In this document: positions 1-5,471 of the stretch, in pieces
Layout: each line of letters opens with the position of its first letter
How positions within the stretch are numbered: the stretch's first letter is position 1
NCBI GenBank assembly: GCA_944387905.1
Contig: CALXGU010000076.1
Location: forward strand, 1-7,119
DNA: 7,119 nt
DNA from: an uncultured Clostridia bacterium
GTDB taxonomy: Bacteria > Bacillota > Clostridia > Oscillospirales > QAKW01
Direction: 5' to 3'
Translations under genes and position numbers: made by a program
The notes under the pieces: model-generated
What the model was told of the DNA's origin: nothing
Database searches by the model: none
What the model saw: the letters and a program-made list of their open reading frames with translations, nothing else

Positions 1-969
1 TTTACCGATATACGTAAATTCAATCTGATGTTCAAGACTTTTCAGGGCGTTACGGAGGATTCGTCATCTACGCTCTATCTCCGTCCCGAAACGGCTCAGG
101 GTATTTTTGTCAACTTTAAAAATATCCAGCGTACTACACGTAAAAAAATACCGTTCGGAGTAGGACAGATAGGCAAGTCATTCAGAAACGAGATAACTCC
201 CGGAAACTTTACGTTCAGAACACGTGAGTTTGAGCAGATGGAGCTTGAATTTTTCTGCAAACCGGGAACCGACCTTGAATGGTTTGACTACTGGCGCGGT
301 TTTTGCCGCGACTGGCTGTACGGACTTGGTATAAAATCAGAAAATCTGAGACTCCGCGATCATGATCAGCAGGAACTCTGCTTCTATTCTAAAGCTACGA
401 CAGACTTTGAATTCCTGTTCCCGTTCGGCTGGGGTGAGCTGTGGGGCATTGCTGACCGCACCGACTATGACCTGAGTCAGCACGCAGAACACTCAAAAGA
501 GCCGATGGAATACTTTGATCCCGAGACAAACGAAAAATATGTTCCGTATGTCATCGAGCCGTCGCTTGGCGCCGACCGTGTTGTTTTGGCGTTTATCTGT
601 GACGCGTATGACGAGGAAAACGTCTCCTCAGACCCGGCAAAGGAGGATATCCGGGTCGTGCTCAGACTGCATCCGGCTCTCGCTCCCGTAAAGGCAGCTG
701 TACTGCCGCTGTCCAAAAAGCTTTCAGACAAGGCTTTCAAGGTTTATACTGATCTGGCGGCTCTGTTCAATGTGGATTATGACGATTCAGGCTCAATCGG
801 CAAGCGCTACCGCCGTCAGGACGAAATAGGCACACCGTTCTGCATTACCTATGATTTTGAAAGCGAAACGGACGGTTGCGTAACTGTAAGAGACCGTGAT
901 ACCATGCAGCAGGAGCGCATTAAAATCGATGCGCTTGCGGATTATATTTTATCAAAAATTAACTTTTAA
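1..969 (+). CDS. glyS: Glycyl-tRNA synthetase, C-terminal part (5' end outside window)
   Basis: This cytoplasmic class II aminoacyl-tRNA synthetase charges tRNA-Gly with glycine using ATP. The reading frame is open from base 1 (FTDIRKFNLMFKT...), so the gene begins before the window. The visible 322 residues are roughly the last two thirds of a family that is usually about 460 residues long. Seen directly are the stretch YLRPETAQGIFVNFKN, the motif 2 region (GKSFRNEITPG followed by RTREFEQMELEFF), and motif 3 (EPSLGADRVVLAFICDAYDEE). The last ~100 residues form the anticodon-binding domain (from VVLRLHPALAPVKA to ALADYILSKI). The single-chain alpha2 type is typical of Gram-positive bacteria, in contrast to the GlyQ/GlyS tetramer. 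No terminator hairpin follows the stop codon; the rpmH promoter begins only 10 bases downstream. The symbol follows common Firmicutes usage (also called glyQS). Confidence 0.95.
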   Translation, partial: FTDIRKFNLMFKTFQGVTEDSSSTLYLRPETAQGIFVNFKNIQRTTRKKIPFGVGQIGKSFRNEITPGNFTFRTREFEQMELEFFCKPGTDLEWFDYWRGFCRDWLYGLGIKSENLRLRDHDQQELCFYSKATTDFEFLFPFGWGELWGIADRTDYDLSQHAEHSKEPMEYFDPETNEKYVPYVIEPSLGADRVVLAFICDAYDEENVSSDPAKEDIRVVLRLHPALAPVKAAVLPLSKKLSDKAFKVYTDLAALFNVDYDDSGSIGKRYRRQDEIGTPFCITYDFESETDGCVTVRDRDTMQQERIKIDALADYILSKINF

Positions 970-978
970 AAATTTGTG

Positions 979-1007
979 TTGACAAACGCGTGTATTTTTT
1001 GTATAAT
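979..1007 (+). promoter_or_regulatory. Consensus sigma-A promoter of the rpmH operon
   Basis: A TTGACA -35 box (979-984) and a TATAAT -10 box (1002-1007) are separated by exactly 17 bp, matching the housekeeping sigma consensus at all 12 positions. Transcription would begin near 1014, leaving a leader of about 75 bases before rpmH. A strong promoter suits a ribosomal protein gene. It starts only 10 bp after the glyS stop, so the two genes are probably separate transcription units, although glyS read-through is possible because no terminator is visible between them. Confidence 0.88.
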
Positions 1008-1013
1008 GCTATC

Positions 1014-1089
1014 TGCTAATGTTAATAATGGGGAATTACCTTAAAATAAAGGAAAATGACCCTCAACTATAAAGTCAGGAGGGATTGCA
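1014..1089 (+). promoter_or_regulatory. 5' leader and ribosome binding site of rpmH
   Basis: About 75 untranslated bases lie between the predicted transcription start and the rpmH start codon. The ribosome binding site AGGAGGG (1077-1083) sits 6 bases before a GTG codon and fixes the start. Short complementary segments (CCTT at 1039-1042 with the later AAGG, and GGGG near 1030 with the CCC near 1060) could form a weak hairpin. I do not recognise a known riboswitch or ribosomal-protein leader motif here. Confidence 0.5.
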
Positions 1090-1224
1090 GTGGTTCGCAC
1101 ATATCAGCCTAAAAAAAGACAAAGAAGCAAAGTTCACGGCTTCAGAAAAAGAATGAGAACTTCCAATGGCAGAAAGGTTCTGGCAAGAAGACGTGCAAAG
1201 GGCAGAGTAAGATTGTCTCATTAA
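1090..1224 (+). CDS. rpmH: 50S ribosomal protein L34
   Basis: This is a small basic protein of the large ribosomal subunit. It has 44 residues, the normal size, and the sequence (VRTYQPKKRQRSKVHGFRKR, then MRTSNGRKVLARRRAKGRVR and LSH) matches the whole family pattern: TYQP near the N-terminus, HGFRKRM in the middle, NGRKVLARRRAKGR towards the end. The start is a GTG codon, supported by AGGAGGG six bases upstream; no other start would preserve the conserved TYQP end. It is the first gene of the operon, directly behind a perfect promoter, and is followed 6 bases later by a hairpin that would limit transcription into rnpA. Ribosomal proteins are needed in far larger amounts than RNase P, which fits this layout. 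Confidence 0.97.
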   Translation: MVRTYQPKKRQRSKVHGFRKRMRTSNGRKVLARRRAKGRVRLSH

Positions 1225-1230
1225 TAACAG

Positions 1231-1258
1231 GGGGCTCCGTCAGAGCCTCTTTTTATTT
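1231..1258 (+). terminator. Hairpin terminator/attenuator between rpmH and rnpA
   Basis: A 7-bp stem (1231-1237 with 1243-1249, one G-T wobble) with a 5-base loop (CGTCA) is followed by the T-rich run TTTTTATTT (from 1250). This is the form of a rho-independent terminator. No clear promoter lies between it and rnpA, so rnpA, yidD, yidC and jag probably depend on partial read-through. Confidence 0.8.
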
Positions 1259-1290
1259 AAAATCCGCTGTACTGTGATAGCAAAAAAATT

Positions 1291-1611
1291 ATGAAAATTG
1301 AAAGCGTCAAGGAAAATGTAAGCTTCCGCCGGGCATACCATAAGGGGAAAAGCATGGTTTTGCCGGCAATGAGCATTTACTGGAAAAAAAACAATACTTC
1401 AAAACAGCGCCTGGGCATAACCGTCTCCAAAAAAATCGGAAACGCGCCCTGCCGCAACAGACTGCGCAGGATAGTGCGCGCGGCAGCGTATTCATGCAGC
1501 GATATTCTGCCTCAGGGCTGTGATATAATTATAGTTGTCAGGAGCGCTATGAAAGGGTTGAAAAGCACCGACATAGAACGGATGCTGAAAAACAGATTTG
1601 AAAGTAATTAG
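1291..1611 (+). CDS. rnpA: Ribonuclease P protein component
   Basis: RnpA binds the catalytic RNase P RNA and helps it cleave 5' leaders from precursor tRNAs. At 106 residues it is slightly shorter than the usual ~110-120. The family hallmarks are visible: an aromatic/basic N-terminal stretch (FRRAYHKGKS, residues 12-21), then RLGITVSKKIGNAPCRNRLR (residues 40-59), which carries the RNR signature that contacts the RNA, and a C-terminal segment DIIIVVRSAMKGL (78-90). The only in-frame ATG near the expected N-terminus is at 1291; an in-frame stop at 1258-1260 rules out a much longer form. No Shine-Dalgarno sequence precedes this ATG (the upstream bases are GATAGCAAAAAAATT), so translation is probably weak. 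The 3' end overlaps yidD by 14 bases. Confidence 0.95.
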   Translation: MKIESVKENVSFRRAYHKGKSMVLPAMSIYWKKNNTSKQRLGITVSKKIGNAPCRNRLRRIVRAAAYSCSDILPQGCDIIIVVRSAMKGLKSTDIERMLKNRFESN

Positions 1612-1861
1612 ATTATTGCGTAAAGCGGCGGTTTTTCCGATACGTCTGTATCAGAAATATGTCTCGCCGTATACTCCGGCTAAATGCAAATACATTCCTA
1701 CATGCTCTCAGTATGCCGTCACCGCTGTTGAGCGATACGGTATAATCGTGGGAGGAGCGCTGGCAGTATGGCGTCTGCTCAGATGTAATCCGTGGTCAAA
1801 AGGCGGTTTTGACTATGTCCCGGAGCATCTTTTTGTAAAAAATAAAACAAGGAGAAAATAA
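1598..1861 (+). CDS. yidD: Membrane protein insertion efficiency factor YidD
   Basis: YidD is a small protein at the inner face of the membrane, with an amphipathic N-terminus, that helps YidC-dependent membrane protein insertion. The 87 residues show the complete family core: IRLYQKYVSP (15-24), KCKYIPTCSQYAVTAVERYG (29-48) and RCNPWSKGGFDYVPEHLF (62-79), with Cys30, Cys36 and Cys63. The start is taken as TTG at 1598, inside the last codons of rnpA. It gives the usual short basic/hydrophobic lead of about 18 residues before QKY. No good ribosome binding site precedes it, so translation is probably coupled to rnpA. The stop codon is immediately followed by the yidC ATG, with no base between. 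The family call is firm; the exact start is less certain. Confidence 0.94.
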   Translation: MKVIRLLRKAAVFPIRLYQKYVSPYTPAKCKYIPTCSQYAVTAVERYGIIVGGALAVWRLLRCNPWSKGGFDYVPEHLFVKNKTRRK

Positions 1862-2878
1862 ATGTCACTTTGGAATTATCTTGTTATCCCGTTCGGGTTT
1901 ATCATGCGGTTTTGTTACAACCTGTTCAACAGCTACGGAGTGGCTCTGTTCCTTTATGCTATAATAACAAGAATATTTTTGATACCTCTATCTATAAAGC
2001 AGCAGAAAAACCAGCTTAATATGGTGCGTCTCAAGCCGTATCAGGACGAACTGATGAAAAAATACGGCGGCAACAAGCAGCGCTATCAGCAGGAACTTAT
2101 GAATCTGTACCAGAGAGAGGGCTACAGCCCCATGTCCAGCTGTTTGCCGTCTGTCATACAGTTGCTTGTTATTATGCTGATCTATACAATCGTACGCCGT
2201 CCGCTGACCTATCTTGCCGGCTACAGCCTTTCAGAAATCTGGTCAAAAATGCAGCCGTATATCGAAAAGTTCCCGGATGTATTTAAGGGCGTAACAGCAG
2301 AGAATTTCAACCGTTACGAGCTTCAGCTGTTCACGCATCTGTCTGCTGACGGCGCTATCGATATCAACTCTAAGTTTCTGGGGATATTTGATTTGGCGCG
2401 CAAACCGAGCGAATTCATGCAGGACGGTAATTTTTGGCTCATTCTCATCCCGATACTTGCAGGCGTTACTGCCTGGCTTACGGGGTTTGTTTCTCAGAAG
2501 CTCAGTCCGTCAATGACGGCGGATCTTCAGGCGGCAAATTCTATGAAAATGATGAATATTTTCATGCCGTTTATATCAGTTTTTATTTCTTATACCTATA
2601 CTTCCGCGCTCGGTCTTTACTGGATTGCATCTAATGTAGTGGCAATCGGTCAGACATTCCTTATGAACAAACTGTATGATCCTAAAAAGGTATTAAAAGA
2701 AGTTGAAGAAAAAATAAAGCGCGAAAAAGAGTCGGAAAAAGAACGGCGCCGTCTTGCAGCGGAGAAACGGGCTATGTCTAATAATAAAAACAGTAAGAAA
2801 AAACGTGCTTTAAATGCTCAGAAAGCCAAGCAGTTGACAGCCGAAGCATCTGAAGCTCAAGAAAAACAGGAGAATTGA
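1862..2878 (+). CDS. yidC: YidC/Oxa1-type membrane protein insertase
   Basis: YidC inserts and folds membrane proteins, alone or with the Sec translocon. This 338-residue protein is the Gram-positive form and lacks the large periplasmic domain of proteobacterial YidC. Hydrophobic segments lie near residues 22-43, 95-113, 190-213, 232-246 and 250-268. The first carries an Arg (R37, in ITRIFLIPLS) at the place of the conserved groove arginine of the family. A charged cytoplasmic loop (about 44-90, KQQKNQLNMVRLKPYQDELM...) and the segment GYSPMSSCLPSVIQL match the family. A long polar stretch (about 120-188) separates the second and third segments. The tail after residue 270 is very rich in Lys, Glu and Arg and could contact the ribosome (inference). 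No lipoprotein signal is seen. The start is supported by AAGGAG (1849-1854), 7 bases upstream. Confidence 0.95.
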   Translation: MSLWNYLVIPFGFIMRFCYNLFNSYGVALFLYAIITRIFLIPLSIKQQKNQLNMVRLKPYQDELMKKYGGNKQRYQQELMNLYQREGYSPMSSCLPSVIQLLVIMLIYTIVRRPLTYLAGYSLSEIWSKMQPYIEKFPDVFKGVTAENFNRYELQLFTHLSADGAIDINSKFLGIFDLARKPSEFMQDGNFWLILIPILAGVTAWLTGFVSQKLSPSMTADLQAANSMKMMNIFMPFISVFISYTYTSALGLYWIASNVVAIGQTFLMNKLYDPKKVLKEVEEKIKREKESEKERRRLAAEKRAMSNNKNSKKKRALNAQKAKQLTAEASEAQEKQEN

Positions 2879-2883
2879 TAAAA

Positions 2884-3720
2884 ATGGCGGTCAAGGAATA
2901 TTATTTTGAAGGAAAAAATATTGACGCGGCGCTTGATGCCGCTGCAGCACAACTCGGAGAAGATAAGGATATGCTGTCATATGAAGTGGTTCAGACAGCC
3001 TCTAAAGGCATTTTCGGAATTGGAGCTACTCTCGCTAAAATAAAAATCTCTGTTGAGTCTTTTGACGACGAGACAGAAAATGCTGATGCTCAGCCGGAGC
3101 AGGAAGTTAAGCCTGTTCAAGAAGCTGAACCCACAAAACTGCCCCAAGGCTTTGAGCCTGAAAAAATATCCAAAAAACAAAAGCCTAAAGGCGAAAAGAA
3201 CTCGGCACCGATAAAGCCGGATCCTGTTATTGCACAGCGTACGCTTACCCCCGTGCCGGATGATGACGAAAACGTACCGGTAATCACCGAATTTATACTG
3301 GGACTTCTGGAAAAACTGGAGATAGAAAACGGAAGTGTAAATATATCTTTTGATGAAAACGGAAGCTATTTTACTCAGATAGACGGCTCTAAAATGGGCG
3401 TGCTTATCGGCAGACGCGGAGAAGCGCTTGACGCAGCGCAGTATATAACAAATCTGGCGGTAAACCGCGGCAGAGATAAGAAAATACGTGTCGTGCTTGA
3501 CAGCGAAAATTATCGCGCCAAGAGAATAGCGACTCTTGAGGCTTTGGCAAACAAAACTGCCGACAAGGCGCTTAAGTACAGAAAGAATCAGTCTCTTGAG
3601 CCTATGGGCTCATATGAGCGCAGAATAATTCACGCCGCTCTGTCCGGACGCGAGCATATAACCACATACTCAATAGGTACTGAGCCGCGCCGCAAGGTTA
3701 TTGTTGCGTATGTAAAATAA
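2884..3720 (+). CDS. jag: Jag/KhpB (EloR) RNA-binding protein with KH and R3H domains
   Basis: This cytoplasmic RNA-binding protein is known as SpoIIIJ-associated protein Jag in Bacillus and as KhpB/EloR in streptococci, where it affects cell elongation. Three parts are visible in 278 residues. The Jag N-terminal domain (1-56) contains EYYFEGKNIDAALDAAAAQL and KGIFGIGATLAKI. A Glu/Pro/Lys-rich linker (about 57-130) looks disordered. A C-terminal KH domain has the loop IGRRGEAL (GxxG at 176-179), followed by an R3H domain with the RxxxH motif at R246-H250. I chose ATG at 2884 because AGGAG (2868-2872) lies 11 bases upstream. An in-frame TTG at 2875 would add three residues but is only 2 bases from that site and overlaps the yidC stop. 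The gene follows yidC by 5 bases, the usual yidC-jag pair. Confidence 0.93.
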   Translation: MAVKEYYFEGKNIDAALDAAAAQLGEDKDMLSYEVVQTASKGIFGIGATLAKIKISVESFDDETENADAQPEQEVKPVQEAEPTKLPQGFEPEKISKKQKPKGEKNSAPIKPDPVIAQRTLTPVPDDDENVPVITEFILGLLEKLEIENGSVNISFDENGSYFTQIDGSKMGVLIGRRGEALDAAQYITNLAVNRGRDKKIRVVLDSENYRAKRIATLEALANKTADKALKYRKNQSLEPMGSYERRIIHAALSGREHITTYSIGTEPRRKVIVAYVK

Positions 3721-3725
3721 TAAAA

Positions 3726-3757
3726 AGCGCCGCTTATGATAATGCGGCGCTGATTTT
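3726..3757 (+). terminator. GC-rich hairpin between jag and mnmE
   Basis: A perfect 8-bp stem (AGCGCCGC at 3726-3733 with GCGGCGCT at 3744-3751) with a 10-base loop is followed by GATTTTA. It lies 5 bases after the jag stop and about 18 bases before mnmE. The T-run is short (four T), so it is more likely a partial terminator or an mRNA 3'-end stabiliser than a full stop. I see no separate promoter for mnmE. Confidence 0.6.
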
Positions 3758-3774
3758 ATGAAACGGAGAAAATC

Positions 3775-5136
3775 ATGGACACTATTTGTGCTATAGCCAC
3801 TGCAAGAGCTGCCGCGGCAATAGGTATTATAAGGGTGAGCGGTCCGACGGCTATTTCAATCTGCAGTAAGATAATTCGGCTTAAAAACTTACAGCTGTCA
3901 TCTGTCAACAGCGGTCAAATGCGACTGGGCTATGTGCATGACGGCGATACCAATATCGATCAGGTCATGTGTGTGGTTTTTCGTGCTCCCGCATCGTATA
4001 CCGGAGAGGATATGGTGGAAATCAACTGCCACGGAGGAGTCATGATACTGAGCAGAGTAATGAAGCTTCTTATCAAAAACGGCGCTGTGACCGCCGCGCC
4101 GGGCGAATTTACCAAACGAGCTTTTCTGAACGGAAAAATGGACCTTATTCAGGCTGAGGCAGTGGGTGATTTGATTGACTCCTGCAACCGTACCGATGCC
4201 GCTTTGGCGCTTGAACGCATGTCAGGCAGACTCTCAAATGAATTCAACGATATTTTTGACAGGCTTGTTATGCTCAATACTGACATACTTGCATATATAG
4301 ACTTTCCGGATGAGGGTATCGCAGATATAAAACCTGATTTTGTTTTAAGCCGGCTCTGCGGCATCAGAGATTCTATTTCCAAGCTTGAAAAAAGCTTTGA
4401 ACTGGGGTCTGTTATACATGACGGGGCGGATACGGCTATAATCGGCGCCCCGAATGTCGGCAAAAGTACTCTCCTTAATGCGATACTCGGTTATGAACGC
4501 GCTATTGTTTCGGATACAGCCGGCACTACAAGGGACATGGTCAAAGAACGCGTCGAAATGGGCGGGATCACCCTTAATCTGTGCGATACGGCCGGTATAC
4601 GTGATATGGCACAGGAAATAGAAAGATGCGGTATTGAGATTTCCTGCAGGACATTAAATTCAGCGGATTTAGTTTTTGCCGTATTTGACGCTTCCCGTCC
4701 GCTGTGCAATGACGACCTTAAAATAATAGATCTTTGCGACAAAAAAACCGTGATTGCAGTTCTGAATAAATGCGACCTTCCACGCAGAATAGATACAGGA
4801 TACATAAAAAACAAATTTATACATACGGTAGAGATTTCTGCGCGTCAAAAGCAGGGGCTGGAGCAACTGGAAAATATCATAAACGGACTGTTTTTGTCAA
4901 ATGAGCTGTCAATAGAAAGCGCAGCTGTCATAACAAATACACGCCATTTCGAAAGGACCGTTATGGCGGGCAAATATGTTGATTCGGCTATAGACACTCT
5001 TGAAAGAGGATTTACTCTTGATGTCGCAAGCGTAGATATAACAGAGGCGGCAAGCCAGATCGGTATGATAACAGGTCAAAGTGTCACAGATAAAATAATA
5101 GACGAAATATTTTCTAAGTTTTGTGTCGGAAAATAA
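3775..5136 (+). CDS. mnmE: tRNA modification GTPase MnmE (TrmE)
   Basis: MnmE works with MnmG (GidA) to place a (carboxymethyl)aminomethyl group on wobble uridine 34 of certain tRNAs, using GTP hydrolysis and a methylene-tetrahydrofolate derivative. The 453-residue length is normal. The N-terminal folate-binding domain starts with DTICAIATA...IGIIRVSG and continues through YTGEDMVEINCHGG (75-88) and PGEFTKRAFLNGKMDL (109-124). The inserted G domain has G1 GAPNVGKS (224-231), the TAGTTRD loop (248-254), G3 DTAG (271-274) and G4 NKCD (331-334). The C-terminus ends FCVGK, matching the conserved C-(I/V/L)-G-K motif whose Cys is needed for modification. The start is supported by CGGAG (3764-3768), 6 bases upstream. 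The partner gene mnmG, often the next gene, is absent here, so it must lie elsewhere if present. Confidence 0.97.
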   Translation: MDTICAIATARAAAAIGIIRVSGPTAISICSKIIRLKNLQLSSVNSGQMRLGYVHDGDTNIDQVMCVVFRAPASYTGEDMVEINCHGGVMILSRVMKLLIKNGAVTAAPGEFTKRAFLNGKMDLIQAEAVGDLIDSCNRTDAALALERMSGRLSNEFNDIFDRLVMLNTDILAYIDFPDEGIADIKPDFVLSRLCGIRDSISKLEKSFELGSVIHDGADTAIIGAPNVGKSTLLNAILGYERAIVSDTAGTTRDMVKERVEMGGITLNLCDTAGIRDMAQEIERCGIEISCRTLNSADLVFAVFDASRPLCNDDLKIIDLCDKKTVIAVLNKCDLPRRIDTGYIKNKFIHTVEISARQKQGLEQLENIINGLFLSNELSIESAAVITNTRHFERTVMAGKYVDSAIDTLERGFTLDVASVDITEAASQIGMITGQSVTDKIIDEIFSKFCVGK

Positions 5137-5141
5137 ATATA

Positions 5142-5192
5142 AAATAATAATCACCGTATGCCTGATCAGCAGGCATACGGTGATTATTATTT
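5142..5192. terminator. Bidirectional terminator: 23-bp perfect inverted repeat
   Basis: Bases 5142-5164 pair perfectly with 5170-5192 around a 5-base loop (ATCAG), starting 5 bases after the mnmE stop. The core is GC-rich (CACCGTATGCCTG) and the outer part is AT-rich. A T-rich run therefore follows the core on the plus strand (TTATTATTTCTTT). On the minus strand an even longer one follows (TTATTATTTTATATTTATTTT, as two adjoining parts). It lies between convergent units (mnmE on plus, the YitT remnant and araC-type gene on minus) and would stop transcription from both sides. Confidence 0.87.
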
Positions 5193-5194
5193 CT

Positions 5195-5386
5195 TTACAT
5201 CTGCAATGCGTTAAATACATCCGCTACATCTGATACGGATATATATGCGTTTTTATCAATACTGTGAACGATCTCCCGCATTTTTTGGACCTGAAATTTG
5301 TTTATCACTATGTAAACTACACTTTTTTCAGTATCGGAATAATAACCTTTGGCATCCATTATAGTTAAGCCGCACTCAAACTGGAG
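5195..5386 (-). pseudogene. Remnant of a YitT-family membrane protein (C-terminal DUF2179 domain only)
   Basis: Read on the minus strand, this stretch encodes about 63 residues: GLTIMDAKGYYSDTEKSVVY, then IVINKFQVQKMREIVHSIDK, then NAYISVSDVADVFNALQM and a stop. This follows the pattern of the cytoplasmic DUF2179 domain that ends YitT-type (DUF161) membrane proteins: G-(V/L)-T-(I/L)-(L/M)-D near the start, a Y-(S/T) turn, an I-V-I strand, then ID.NA(F/Y)..VSDV. Intact YitT proteins have about 280 residues with several membrane helices upstream. Here an in-frame stop at 5387-5389 and unrelated sequence remove everything before the domain, and no ribosome binding site precedes the only internal ATG (5357-5359). 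I therefore read it as a decayed fragment. A 54-residue stand-alone protein starting at that ATG is possible but less likely. The domain itself shows no internal stop, so the decay may be recent or the truncation may have been a single deletion. Confidence 0.68.
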
Positions 5387-5395
5387 TTAAGCTGC
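5363..5395. repeat. Short imperfect direct repeat at the truncation point of the YitT remnant
   Basis: AGTTAAGCCGC (5363-5373) recurs as AGTTAAGCTGC (5385-5395), 10 of 11 bases identical and offset by 22 bp. The second copy spans the in-frame stop at 5387-5389 that ends similarity to the YitT family. A small duplication or rearrangement at the break could explain it, but chance similarity cannot be excluded for so short a unit. Confidence 0.4.
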
Positions 5396-5471
5396 GCGCA
5401 GATTGGATCGGGCTGAGTTGTGAAATTTAAACGATCAATGCGCATTTATAACCATCTGATAATCAACTGTA

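Noticed and set aside
2875..2883. TTG at 2875 as the start of jag
   Set aside because: It lies only 2 bases from the AGGAG site and overlaps the yidC stop; ATG at 2884 has workable spacing and gives the usual N-terminus.
4149..4814. Minus-strand frames of about 104-107 codons inside mnmE
   Set aside because: They lie opposite conserved GTPase motifs of mnmE and show no recognisable family or ribosome binding site.
4909..5220. Minus-strand frame of 103 codons across the mnmE 3' end
   Set aside because: It is a shadow of mnmE and of the inverted repeat; composition is unlike a protein (Cys/Tyr/Ile rich) and there is no supporting start site.
5392..5446. Short palindromes CTGCGCGCAG (5392-5401) and AATGCGCATT (5437-5446) as operators or a terminator for the AraC-type gene
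   Set aside because: They are 10-bp self-complementary words without a loop or T-run; words this short occur by chance and nothing ties them to a function.
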